Assembly: GCF_034058155.1 (NCBI RefSeq)
Contig: NZ_CP139148.1
Location: 3,906,001-3,970,000, forward strand
DNA: 64,000 nt
Source of the DNA: Flavobacterium sp. KACC 22761
Lineage (GTDB): Bacteria; Bacteroidota; Bacteroidia; Flavobacteriales; Flavobacteriaceae
Direction: 5' to 3'
The stretch's first letter is position 1. Each line of letters opens with the position of its first letter. This document shows, piece by piece, positions 55,137 through 64,000 of the stretch. The position numbers and the translations under genes were made by a program. The notes under the pieces are model-generated. The model made no database searches and was not told the DNA's origin. It saw nothing but the letters and a program-made list of their open reading frames with translations.

Positions 55137-56681
55137 TTATCGACTATTTAGCTTCGCCTTTTCTTTAATAATATCAGCAATTTTGCGATTCTCAATTTTG
55201 CTTTCCAACCACGAAATAATATCTAAATACAAGAAAGCTCTTTTTTCATAAGTATTCTTTTCAAGTTCTACAAAACGGGCGTGCATTTTTTTGAATTCCT
55301 TCTTGATATCTGCCGGATAAAAGTTATTTAAGTTTCTTAGAAATTTAATGATTTCCTTTTGGACTTCATGTAAATCATTCATTTTCAGCAAGAACTTATA
55401 AGTGCTTTTAAGATGATTCTCTAAATAATAATCTTTTCCTAATTCATAATGTGCAATCAAAGATAAAAGTCTTGCAAAGCACATTAAATCTTCACGCATC
55501 GTTAAATTCTTGTTGTTGATGATTTTATCCAAATAATTGATGCACTCGTTGTATTTTTCGTTTCCAAAATAAATTGAAGCAATTTTATAGAAAAACAACA
55601 TTTCGTGATGCTCATCCAAGTGTTCACTGTGAAGTTTTAGTTTTTCTAAAATCTCCGGAATCAAATATTCGCTTTCTGCAAAAGTTCCTTCCAGAATATG
55701 CAAATTCAATTTATTATTATAGATGTACAGAAATGATAGCGATGCAATGTTATCGTTTACCGGAAATTTATCATCAGCAATAGTTTCTTCTAAAAGCGAA
55801 AGGTATCTTTTGAAATTCGAAGTATATTTCAGCATATAAAGTGATTCCAAAAAATAATGATTTCCTTTTAAGAAAAACACCGGATTCAAATAAATCATAT
55901 TCGGATTATCATAAAACAAAGTCACCCATTTATAGGCATATTTGTAGCTCGCCAAGAAATCCTGAACCAAGAAACTACGCCATAAATTGGCATTGTAAAA
56001 CCAGTATTTTTCTCTGAAACCAAATTTGCTTTCGTCAAGTTTTGCAATATGTCGGTTGAAATAATCGTCGATATATTTATATTCGGCATCACTTTTTACG
56101 TAACCTGTTTTTAACATGATTCCGTACAATTGAAGCGATAAATTCGATAGTTTGCTTGAAATCGTATTTCTGTAATTCAATTCTTTTGCTTGAATAACTA
56201 ATTCATCAGCGCGGCCTTGAATACTTCGGGTAATATATTGTGATTCGATCAATTTTTCGAATTCTACAATTTCATACGCCATATATTTTTCATCGTTTTC
56301 TAAAGCTTGCTGTTTTGTCTTGTCTAGAATTTTTAAACTCTGTTTATACAAACCTTTATTATAAAGAATAACAGCAAAATCTATCTGTTCGCGCAATTGA
56401 TAACGAATATTCTGACTCGGAATATTTAATCGGATGCTAACTAAAATTTGCTTGTATAAGTATGATTTTAAGTTAGATAATTGAACTTTTTTGATGCTTC
56501 CGCTTTTTAAAATGAGCTTTTCATCATACGTTTCAGACTTGTCTAAAATATTGAACAGTTCGATAAATTTTGTATTCGAACTGGTTTCTAAGCGACTCGC
56601 AAAAATTTTAAATTGTCTTTTTTCAGATTTGGAAAGCGATTTAATCAGAACAAATAAGAAATCTTTTTGATGGTTAGCCAT
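55137..56681 (-). CDS. Large helical (TPR-like) cytoplasmic protein of unknown function
   Basis: The 514-residue protein has no signal peptide or membrane segment. It is almost entirely helical and rich in Leu, Lys, Tyr and Phe, with paired-helix units such as LYNKGLYKQSLKILDKTKQQAL and YFGNEKYNECINYLDKIINN that resemble tetratricopeptide repeats. The start MANHQKDFLFVLIKSLSKSEKRQFKIFAS is distinctive, and I recall homologues as conserved hypotheticals in Flavobacteriia. It diverges from leuA, sharing a 149-base upstream region. The function is unknown. Confidence 0.82.
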   Translation of the reverse strand: MANHQKDFLFVLIKSLSKSEKRQFKIFASRLETSSNTKFIELFNILDKSETYDEKLILKSGSIKKVQLSNLKSYLYKQILVSIRLNIPSQNIRYQLREQIDFAVILYNKGLYKQSLKILDKTKQQALENDEKYMAYEIVEFEKLIESQYITRSIQGRADELVIQAKELNYRNTISSKLSNLSLQLYGIMLKTGYVKSDAEYKYIDDYFNRHIAKLDESKFGFREKYWFYNANLWRSFLVQDFLASYKYAYKWVTLFYDNPNMIYLNPVFFLKGNHYFLESLYMLKYTSNFKRYLSLLEETIADDKFPVNDNIASLSFLYIYNNKLNLHILEGTFAESEYLIPEILEKLKLHSEHLDEHHEMLFFYKIASIYFGNEKYNECINYLDKIINNKNLTMREDLMCFARLLSLIAHYELGKDYYLENHLKSTYKFLLKMNDLHEVQKEIIKFLRNLNNFYPADIKKEFKKMHARFVELEKNTYEKRAFLYLDIISWLESKIENRKIADIIKEKAKLNSR

Positions 56682-56774
56682 TGTAAAAAATAATAATATA
56701 ACTTATTGATTATAAGGTTATTAGATGGATATAAAATGATTTATGAACAGTATAATTTCATTAAATTGAATTTC

Positions 56775-56789
56775 GTACTGCATAAGTAC
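56775..56789. promoter_or_regulatory. Palindrome in the leuA promoter, possible operator
   Basis: GTACT-gcata-AGTAC is a perfect 5-bp inverted repeat placed five bases upstream of the -7 box of leuA, within the space RNA polymerase would occupy. It could bind a dimeric regulator; this is inference. Confidence 0.45.
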
Positions 56790-56793
56790 AATA

Positions 56794-56801
56794 TATATTT
56801 G
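56794..56801 (+). promoter_or_regulatory. TAnnTTTG promoter of leuA
   Basis: TATATTTG lies 29 bases before the ATG at 56831, with TTG at 56766-56768 as a possible -33 box at a longer than usual 25-base spacing. Confidence 0.65.
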
Positions 56802-56815
56802 TTATCACAATGTGA

Positions 56816-58012
<1,197 letters not shown>

Positions 58013-58080
58013 TTGAAAAGAAAATAGAATAAAGAAGAAAGAAAAATAACAAAGATTTAAATCATAAAGAACGAGACGTT

Positions 58081-59199
58081 ATGAATTTGAAAATAGCAGT
58101 TTTACCAGGAGACGGAATTGGACCAGAAGTAATTTTACAAGCCAAAAAAGCATTATACGCTATTGGTGAGGTGTATAATCACGAATTTGTTTTTGAAGAG
58201 GCACTTATGGGTGCTGTTGCAATTGATAAAACAGGAAATCCGCTCCCGGAACAAACGCTAAATCTTTGTTTAAATACAGATGCAGTTTTGCTTGGTGCAA
58301 TTGGTGATCCAAAATACGATAACAACCCAAATGCAAAGGTTCGTCCTGAACAAGGATTATTAAAACTGCGAAAAGAATTAGGATTGTTTGCTAATATTCG
58401 TCCAATTAAGCCTTATAAAGCTTTAATTGAATCTTCTCCTTTAAAAAGAGAAATTATTGAAGGAGCTGATTTTACCATTTTTAGAGAATTAACAGGTGGA
58501 GCTTATTTTGGCACAAAAACACTTAATGAAGAAGGAACACATGCTTCAGATTTATGTGAATATTCAGAAGAAGAAATTACCAGAATTGCACATTTAGCTT
58601 TTAAATCGGCTCAAAAAAGACGTAAAAAGCTGACAATGGTTGATAAAGCAAATGTTTTGGAAACTTCAAGATTGTGGAGAAAAGTAGTTCAGAAAGTGAG
58701 TGAAGAGTATTCAGATGTTAAACTTGATTTCTTATTTGTTGACAACGCAGCAATGCAGTTGATTTTGAATCCAAAACAATTTGATGTGATTTTGACTGAG
58801 AATTTGTTTGGAGATATTTTATCTGATGAAGCCAGCGTAATTACTGGATCTATTGGTTTGTTGCCGTCAATTTCTTTAGGAGAAAAAAATGCTTTGTTTG
58901 AGCCAATTCACGGATCGTATCCGCAGGCAAAAGGAAAAAATATTGCCAATCCGATTGCTTCGATTTTGGCAGCAGCACTTTTGTTGGAGCATTTTGGATT
59001 AACTAAAGAAGCTAATGTAATTTATAAAGCGGTAGAAAAAGCAATTGAATACCAGGTGGTTACAGTTGATTTGAAATCAGATTCAAAATTTGGAACAAAC
59101 GAGGTTGGAGAGTTTGTTTCTAATTTTATTTTTAGCAAAGATGATTTGCTGTATTTCAATAATGATAACGTAAGTATTGGGCAATCGACAATTGTTTAA
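58081..59199 (+). CDS. leuB: 3-isopropylmalate dehydrogenase
   Basis: LeuB oxidatively decarboxylates 3-isopropylmalate with NAD. The 372-residue protein shows LPGDGIGPEV, the substrate loop LRKELGLFANIRPIK, TGGAYFG, DKANVLETSRLWRKVV with the catalytic Lys, and FEPIHGSYPQAKGKN. It follows leuA by 68 bases on the same strand. The isomerase genes leuC and leuD are not between them and must lie elsewhere. Confidence 0.97.
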   Translation: MNLKIAVLPGDGIGPEVILQAKKALYAIGEVYNHEFVFEEALMGAVAIDKTGNPLPEQTLNLCLNTDAVLLGAIGDPKYDNNPNAKVRPEQGLLKLRKELGLFANIRPIKPYKALIESSPLKREIIEGADFTIFRELTGGAYFGTKTLNEEGTHASDLCEYSEEEITRIAHLAFKSAQKRRKKLTMVDKANVLETSRLWRKVVQKVSEEYSDVKLDFLFVDNAAMQLILNPKQFDVILTENLFGDILSDEASVITGSIGLLPSISLGEKNALFEPIHGSYPQAKGKNIANPIASILAAALLLEHFGLTKEANVIYKAVEKAIEYQVVTVDLKSDSKFGTNEVGEFVSNFIFSKDDLLYFNNDNVSIGQSTIV

Positions 59200-59281
59200 T
59201 ATTTTTTGTTAAAACGTAGAGGAAATAACAAGAAGTCTTTAAAATGTTGAGATTTTATTTTTTTAGTTCTTAAAGTTTGTT

Positions 59282-59289
59282 TACTTTTG
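59282..59289 (+). promoter_or_regulatory. Promoter of the ilv leader
   Basis: TACTTTTG matches the -7 box. Transcription would start near 59296, about 15 bases before the leader peptide ATG at 59311. Confidence 0.65.
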
Positions 59290-59310
59290 TGACACTAAAA
59301 AATAGAAAAG

Positions 59311-59388
59311 ATGCAAATCTCAGTTATTATTATTACTTCTGTCGTTGTTGTCAATGTGATTAGCACATCTGCGTCGGGAATGGTATAA
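59311..59388 (+). CDS. ilvL: Ilv operon leader peptide
   Basis: A 25-codon frame reads MQISVIIITSVVVVNVIS, then TSASGMV and stop. Eleven of 25 codons are Ile or Val, with runs III and VVVV, and none are Leu. It lies between a promoter and an intrinsic terminator ahead of ilvD-ilvB-ilvN-ilvC, genes whose products are isoleucine and valine. The codon content matches the products of the downstream genes, which argues strongly for ribosome-mediated attenuation. The name follows its role and not a sequence match. Confidence 0.88.
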   Translation: MQISVIIITSVVVVNVISTSASGMV

Positions 59389-59442
59389 ATATAATTGAAA
59401 GACTATATTATAAACCTTCCAAATACTGGAAGGTTTTTTTTT
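59377..59442 (+). promoter_or_regulatory. Ilv attenuator: antiterminator and terminator arms
   Basis: The terminator arms aaaccttcca (59412-59421) and tggaaggttt (59427-59436) form ten perfect pairs with loop aatac and a T-run to 59442. An alternative helix pairs GGAA-GGT (59377-59384, one T bulged, at the end of the leader frame) with ACCTTCC (59414-59420). It would occupy the 5' arm of the terminator. A ribosome stalled at the Val run leaves GGAA-GGT free. Folding was done by eye. Confidence 0.78.
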
Positions 59443-59471
59443 GAACAAAAATTAAAATAAAATAATACATA

Positions 59472-61145
59472 ATGGAATTAAATAAGTACAGCAAGACCAT
59501 CACTCAAGATCAGACACAGCCTGCAGCGCAAGCGATGTTATACGGGATTGGTTTAACTGAAGAAGACTTGAAAAAAGCACAAGTTGGAATTGTGAGCATG
59601 GGTTACGATGGTAACACTTGCAACATGCACTTGAATGATTTAGCTAAAGATGTCAAAAAAGGTGTTTGGGATGCTGATCTGGTCGGACTTATTTTTAATA
59701 CTATTGGTGTTAGTGACGGAATTTCAAACGGAACTGAAGGAATGCGTTATTCATTAGTTTCTCGTGATGTAATTGCTGATTCTATTGAAACAGTTGCCGG
59801 AGCACAATGGTACGATGGTATAATTGCAATTCCTGGATGTGACAAAAATATGCCTGGAGCACTTATTGCAATGGGAAGATTGAACCGTCCATCAATGATG
59901 GTTTACGGAGGATCTATTCATTCAGGAAAATGGAAAGGAGAATCTTTGAATATCGTTTCTGCTTTTGAAGCTTTAGGGAAAAAAGTGAAAGGCGAAATTA
60001 CTCCAGAAGATTTTAAAGGCGTTATCCAAAATGCTTGTCCAGGCGCTGGCGCTTGCGGCGGTATGTACACTGCAAATACAATGTCATCTGCAATTGAAGC
60101 ATTAGGAATGAGTATGCCATATAGTTCTTCAAATCCTGCTTTAAGTCAGGAGAAGAGAGATGAATGTGTTGCTGCGGGAGCTGCAATTAAAATTTTATTA
60201 GAGAAAGATATTAAGCCAAGAGACATTATGACTCGCAAGGCTTTTGAAAATGCTATTACAATTGTAGCGGTTTTGGGAGGTTCTACAAATGCAGTTATGC
60301 ACTTAATCGCGATGGCACATTCGGTTGGAATTACAATCACTTTGGATGATTTTCAAGCAATTAATGACAGGACTCCTGTTCTTGCTGATATGAAACCAAG
60401 TGGTAAGTACATGATGGAAGATATTCATGAAGTTGGAGGAATTCCTGCAGTAATGAAATATTTATTAAAAGTTGGATTGATTCACGGAGAATGTTTAACT
60501 GTAACAGGAAAGACAGTTGCTGAAAATTTAGCTGCAACTCCAGATTTACAAGATGGACAAGAAGTAATTCACGAAATTCAAAAAGCGTTGAAGCCAACAG
60601 GAAATATTCAGGTTTTATATGGAAATCTTGCTTCTGAAGGCGCTGTCGCAAAAATCAGCGGAAAAGAAGGAGAATATTTCGAAGGTCCAGCTGTAGTATT
60701 TGAAGGTGAATTTGAAGTAATTCCAGGTCTTCAAGCCGGAAAAATTAAACCAGGTAATGTAGTCGTCATTAGAGGTTGTGGACCAAAAGGTGGTCCGGGA
60801 ATGCCTGAGATGCTGAAGCCTACATCCGCTATTATTGGTGCTGGATTAGGAAGCAGCTGTGCACTAATTACAGATGGTAGATTCTCGGGCGGTTCGCACG
60901 GTTTCGTGGTAGGACACGTTACACCAGAAGCATATGACGGTGGAGGTATTGCACTAGTAAAAGATGGAGATATTATCGCTATTGATGCTGTGAAAAATAC
61001 AATCGACTTAAAGATATCTGAAGAAGAATTTGCAGCTAGAAAAGCTAGCTGGGTTCAGCCTCCTTTAAAAGTTGACAGAGGAGTTTTGCTTAAATACGCT
61101 AAATCGGTATCAAGCGCTTCTACAGGTTGCGTTACCGATAATTAA
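59472..61145 (+). CDS. ilvD: Dihydroxy-acid dehydratase
   Basis: IlvD dehydrates dihydroxy acids to the keto acids of valine and isoleucine with an iron-sulfur cluster. The 557-residue protein has the three expected cysteine sites: [23 protein letters not shown] and [16 protein letters not shown]. The end region [19 protein letters not shown] is also typical. It is the first structural gene after the ilv attenuator. Confidence 0.97.
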   Translation: MELNKYSKTITQDQTQPAAQAMLYGIGLTEEDLKKAQVGIVSMGYDGNTCNMHLNDLAKDVKKGVWDADLVGLIFNTIGVSDGISNGTEGMRYSLVSRDVIADSIETVAGAQWYDGIIAIPGCDKNMPGALIAMGRLNRPSMMVYGGSIHSGKWKGESLNIVSAFEALGKKVKGEITPEDFKGVIQNACPGAGACGGMYTANTMSSAIEALGMSMPYSSSNPALSQEKRDECVAAGAAIKILLEKDIKPRDIMTRKAFENAITIVAVLGGSTNAVMHLIAMAHSVGITITLDDFQAINDRTPVLADMKPSGKYMMEDIHEVGGIPAVMKYLLKVGLIHGECLTVTGKTVAENLAATPDLQDGQEVIHEIQKALKPTGNIQVLYGNLASEGAVAKISGKEGEYFEGPAVVFEGEFEVIPGLQAGKIKPGNVVVIRGCGPKGGPGMPEMLKPTSAIIGAGLGSSCALITDGRFSGGSHGFVVGHVTPEAYDGGGIALVKDGDIIAIDAVKNTIDLKISEEEFAARKASWVQPPLKVDRGVLLKYAKSVSSASTGCVTDN

Positions 61146-61161
61146 TTTAAAAACAATAATA

Positions 61162-61197
61162 TCAAGAATCAATTGAAATACGGATATTGATTCTTGA
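61162..61197. repeat. 12-bp inverted repeat between ilvD and ilvB
   Basis: tcaagaatcaat (61162-61173) pairs perfectly with attgattcttga (61186-61197) around a 12-base loop. It ends 13 bases before the ilvB ATG and lacks a T-run, so it is more likely to affect RNA stability or ilvB translation than to terminate. Confidence 0.85.
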
Positions 61198-61210
61198 AAA
61201 ACAATATACT

Positions 61211-62899
61211 ATGAGAATATCAGGGGCAGAAGCCGTTATAAGATGTTTGTTAGCAGAAGGTGTAGACTTGATTTATGGTTATCCAGGTGGAGCGATCATG
61301 CCAGTTTACGATGAATTATATAAATTTCAGGATCAGTTGCACCACGTTTTAGTACGTCACGAACAAGGTGCAACGCATGCCGCTCAAGGTTATGCAAGAG
61401 CTACAGGGAAAGTAGGAGTAGCGATTGCGACTTCTGGACCAGGAGCAACTAATTTGGTAACAGGAATCGCTGATGCTCAGATCGATTCGACTCCAATGGT
61501 TTGTATTACAGGACAAGTTGGAAGACATTTATTAGGTTCTGATGCATTTCAGGAAACGGATATTATTGGAATTTCAACTCCAGTTACAAAATGGAATTTT
61601 CAGGTAACTGAGGCTTCTCAAATTCCAGAAATTATTGCAAAAGCGTTTTATATCGCTCGTTCTGGACGTCCAGGGCCAGTTTTGATTGACATTACTAAAA
61701 ATGCTCAGTTTGATGAGTTTGATTTTAGCTATGAAAAATGTACAGGAATCAGAAGTTATGTTCCTGTTCCAAAATTAAATTTAGATAAAGTTGCCGAAGC
61801 GGCTGCATTGATCAATAGTGCAAAGAAACCATTAATCGTTTTTGGGCAAGGAATTATTCTTGGTCAAGCAGAAGCAGAATTTAAAGCGGTAATCGAAAAA
61901 TCTGGAATTCCAGCAGCATGGACAATTTTAGGGCTTTCAGCTTTACCTACAGATCATCCTTTAAATGTTGGAATGCTTGGAATGCATGGAAATTATGCGC
62001 CAAATTTATTGACAAATGAGTGTGATGTTTTAATTGCTTTCGGAATGCGTTTTGACGACCGTGTTACAGGTAAATTAAGTACTTATGCAAAACAGGCAAA
62101 AGTAATTCACTTCGAAATTGATCCTGCTGAAATTGATAAAAACGTTAAAACTGAAATTGCAGTTTTAGGTGATGTAAAAGAATCTCTTGCGGCTTTATTG
62201 CCTTTATTGGATGAAAAATCACACGATTTATGGCACAATGAATTTAAGGCATTGCAAGAAGTTGAATTTAACTCGGTAATAAAAGAAGAATTGAATCCAA
62301 CGAATGGTAAAGGAATTTCAATGGGAGAAACTATTGAAATGATCAACAAACATTCAAAAGGTGATGCAATTATCGTTTCAGATGTTGGTCAGCACCAAAT
62401 GTTTGCTTGTCGTTATGCAAAATTCAATTCGACTAAAAGCAATATCACTTCTGGTGGATTAGGAACAATGGGATTTGCGCTTCCAGCAGCAATTGGAGCA
62501 AAAATGGGAAAACCAGAACGAGAAGTGGTAGCGATTATTGGTGATGGTGGATTCCAAATGACAATTCAGGAATTGGGAACAATTTTCCAGACTGAAGTTC
62601 CAGTTAAAATTGTGGTTTTAAATAATGAATTCTTAGGAATGGTGCGTCAATGGCAGGAATTGTTTTTTGACAATCGTTATGCATCAACAAAAATGATTAA
62701 TCCAAATTTTGTTGCAATTGCAGAAGGGTATCATATTAAATCTAAAAAAGTAACACAACGTGAAGATTTAGACGAGGCTGTTGCAGAAATGCTTGCTTCT
62801 AAAGATTCTTTCTTCCTAGAAGTCATGGTGGAAAAAGAAAACAACGTTTTCCCAATGATTCCAACAGGGGCATGTGTTTCAGAAATTAGATTAAGCTAA
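61211..62899 (+). CDS. ilvB: Acetolactate synthase, catalytic subunit
   Basis: IlvB is the TPP- and FAD-dependent large subunit joining pyruvate with pyruvate or 2-oxobutyrate. From ATG 61211 the protein has 562 residues; the TTG at 61187 lies within an inverted repeat and is unlikely. Motifs: GYPGGAIMPVYDEL, RHEQGATHAAQGYARATGK with the TPP-activating Glu, QETDIIGISTPVTKWN, and the TPP-Mg site GDGGFQMTIQELGT followed by NNEFLGMVRQWQ. It pairs with ilvN downstream. Confidence 0.97.
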   Translation: MRISGAEAVIRCLLAEGVDLIYGYPGGAIMPVYDELYKFQDQLHHVLVRHEQGATHAAQGYARATGKVGVAIATSGPGATNLVTGIADAQIDSTPMVCITGQVGRHLLGSDAFQETDIIGISTPVTKWNFQVTEASQIPEIIAKAFYIARSGRPGPVLIDITKNAQFDEFDFSYEKCTGIRSYVPVPKLNLDKVAEAAALINSAKKPLIVFGQGIILGQAEAEFKAVIEKSGIPAAWTILGLSALPTDHPLNVGMLGMHGNYAPNLLTNECDVLIAFGMRFDDRVTGKLSTYAKQAKVIHFEIDPAEIDKNVKTEIAVLGDVKESLAALLPLLDEKSHDLWHNEFKALQEVEFNSVIKEELNPTNGKGISMGETIEMINKHSKGDAIIVSDVGQHQMFACRYAKFNSTKSNITSGGLGTMGFALPAAIGAKMGKPEREVVAIIGDGGFQMTIQELGTIFQTEVPVKIVVLNNEFLGMVRQWQELFFDNRYASTKMINPNFVAIAEGYHIKSKKVTQREDLDEAVAEMLASKDSFFLEVMVEKENNVFPMIPTGACVSEIRLS

Positions 62900-62912
62900 G
62901 AAAAAAAAGTTT

Positions 62913-62956
62913 CATGTTTCAAGTTTTAAGTTCCAAGTTCGACAACTTGAAACATG
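62913..62956. repeat. 13-bp inverted repeat in the ilvB-ilvN spacer
   Basis: catgtttcaagtt (62913-62925) pairs with aacttgaaacatg (62944-62956). The spacer is built of GTTTCAAGTT words. The far arm contains the ATG at 62954, the upstream candidate start of ilvN, which argues that this ATG is not used. Confidence 0.85.
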
Positions 62957-62986
62957 GAACTTGAAACTAAAAAAACTAAAAAACAA

Positions 62987-63508
62987 ATGGAAGATAAAAC
63001 TTTTACCATATCGGTATACTCAGAAAATAATGTGGGTTTGTTGAACAGGATATCTGGAATATTCTTAAAGCGTCACATTAATATATTAAGCCTAAATGTT
63101 TCTGAATCAGAAATAGAGAATGTTTCAAGATTTATTATTGTAGTAAATACAACTGAAAAATGGGTTCAAAATATTGTTGGCCAAATTGAAAAACAAATTG
63201 AAGTAATAAAAGCATTTTATCACACAGATGAAGAGACGATTTTCTTAGAAAATGCTTTATTCAAGATCGCTTCAAGTTTGTTGTTTGACGAGAAACAAAT
63301 TCAGAATATCATCAAAGAGAGCCAATCAACGATTGTGACAGTTTCTCGTGATTTCTTCGTGATTTCAAAATCGGGAAGACGTTCTGAAATTGAAGAATTG
63401 TACGAAAAATTCAAACCATACGGAATTATGCAATTTGTTCGTTCTGGAAGAATTTCGGTTTCTAAAGAAAAAATGGAGATTTCAACATTATTAGAAACTT
63501 TCAAATAA
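62987..63508 (+). CDS. ilvN: Acetolactate synthase, regulatory subunit
   Basis: IlvN is the small subunit that gives valine feedback control to IlvB. From ATG 62987 it has 173 residues: an N-terminal ACT domain (FTISVYSENNVGLLNRISGIFLKRHINILSLNVS, with the conserved NxGxLxR pattern) and a C-terminal domain (SRDFFVISKSGRRSEIEELYEKFKPYGIMQFVRSGRISV). The frame is open from ATG 62954, but those 11 residues come from hairpin filler DNA. Confidence 0.95.
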   Translation: MEDKTFTISVYSENNVGLLNRISGIFLKRHINILSLNVSESEIENVSRFIIVVNTTEKWVQNIVGQIEKQIEVIKAFYHTDEETIFLENALFKIASSLLFDEKQIQNIIKESQSTIVTVSRDFFVISKSGRRSEIEELYEKFKPYGIMQFVRSGRISVSKEKMEISTLLETFK

Positions 63509-63568
63509 AATCATTCATACTTAAATATAGATTACTTATTAAATTACACATTCATTAAATAAAAAAAA

Positions 63569-64000
63569 ATGGCAAATTATTTCAACACATTACCACTTAG
63601 ATTACAATTAGAGCAACTTGGAGTTTGCGAATTTATGGAGCAGTCTGAATTTGCAGACGGAATCGCAGCTTTAGCAGGAAAAAAAGTTGTTATCGTAGGT
63701 TGTGGTGCACAAGGTTTGAATCAAGGTTTAAACATGAGAGATTCTGGTTTAGACATTTCTTATGCATTGCGTGCAGATGCAATTGCTGAAAAGAGAGCTT
63801 CATATAAAAATGCAACTGAAAATGGATTTAAAGTAGGAACTTATGAAGAATTGATTCCAACTGCTGATTTAGTTTGCAACTTAACTCCAGACAAACAGCA
63901 TACTGCTGTAGTTACTGCAATTATGCCATTAATGAAACAAGGATCAACTTTAGCATATTCTCACGGTTTCAACATTGTTGAAGAAGGAATGCAGATTCGT
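63569..64000 (+). CDS. ilvC: Ketol-acid reductoisomerase, 3' end cut by the window
   Basis: IlvC reduces and isomerises acetolactate with NADPH and magnesium. The visible 144 codons start [23 protein letters not shown], with the Rossmann motif [33 protein letters not shown] and LTPDKQH, and the catalytic-type His in [11 protein letters not shown]. This matches the long class II (E. coli-like) enzyme rather than the short class I form. It follows ilvN by 60 bases and completes the ilvD-B-N-C order. Confidence 0.96.
   Translation, partial: MANYFNTLPLRLQLEQLGVCEFMEQSEFADGIAALAGKKVVIVGCGAQGLNQGLNMRDSGLDISYALRADAIAEKRASYKNATENGFKVGTYEELIPTADLVCNLTPDKQHTAVVTAIMPLMKQGSTLAYSHGFNIVEEGMQIR

Noticed and set aside
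62954..62986. Upstream ATG of ilvN
   Set aside because: It is part of the arm of a 13-bp inverted repeat; the family sequence begins after ATG 62987.

Overview
This window looks like chromosome of a Flavobacterium-type member of the Bacteroidota. The evidence is AT-rich DNA with long coding runs and no Shine-Dalgarno-like sites, repeated TAnnTTTG promoter elements (the Bacteroidota -7 box), a type IX secretion (T9SS) regulator (PorX), a secreted protein with a T9SS C-terminal sorting domain, a SusC/SusD pair, and the lpxC-fabZ fusion typical of this phylum. I see no tRNA, rRNA, CRISPR, phage or transposase gene. It reads as core genome with a few accessory insertions.

Layout. 1-7157: mutS2 (cut by the left edge), ung, then a leftward block of a DUF4258-like gene, ald, a GNAT acetyltransferase, tsaE and porX. 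7369-15520: a rightward block with an HD phosphohydrolase, the lipid A genes lpxD, lpxC-fabZ and lpxA, efp, a second LpxD-like gene, a small NTF2-like gene, sucD and a GIY-YIG-like protein. 15639-18170: a leucine-rich-repeat T9SS cargo protein. 18432-27935: a signal-coupled nutrient uptake locus made of an ECF sigma factor, a FecR anti-sigma factor, a SusC-type receptor with an STN signalling domain, SusD, a zinc metallohydrolase lipoprotein and a DUF4302 lipoprotein. 28056-41917: mixed genes (fabG, a VWA-like membrane protein, an immunity-like small protein, DUF4846, M15 peptidase, LysR plus YeiH exporter, S1/P1-type enzyme, LTA-synthase-like sulfatase, two-component system). 42031-49952: a complete histidine operon hisGDCBHAFIE behind a leader. 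50030-56681: two uncharacterised proteins, two tandem M1 metallopeptidases and a large helical protein. 56831-64000: leuA, leuB, then ilvD, ilvB, ilvN and ilvC (cut by the right edge) behind a second leader.

The best observations are two leader-peptide attenuators. The his leader encodes 19 residues with HHHH then F then H, followed by a 13-bp terminator. The ilv leader encodes 25 residues with III and VVVV, followed by a 10-bp terminator. In each I could find an antiterminator helix by eye that uses the same 5' arm as the terminator. Both biosynthetic operons therefore appear to be controlled by ribosome stalling at codons of their own product. The second theme is a family of intergenic filler sequences built from short degenerate repeats that fold into hairpins. 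They occur between his genes, around lpxD2, tsaE and ilvN, and beside a 25-bp perfect inverted repeat at 54955-55056.

Several long reading frames have upstream extensions that are not real. Promoters or repeat DNA lie inside the extensions, and I give corrected starts for the GNAT gene, tsaE, the HD protein, fabG, the response regulator, ilvN and others.
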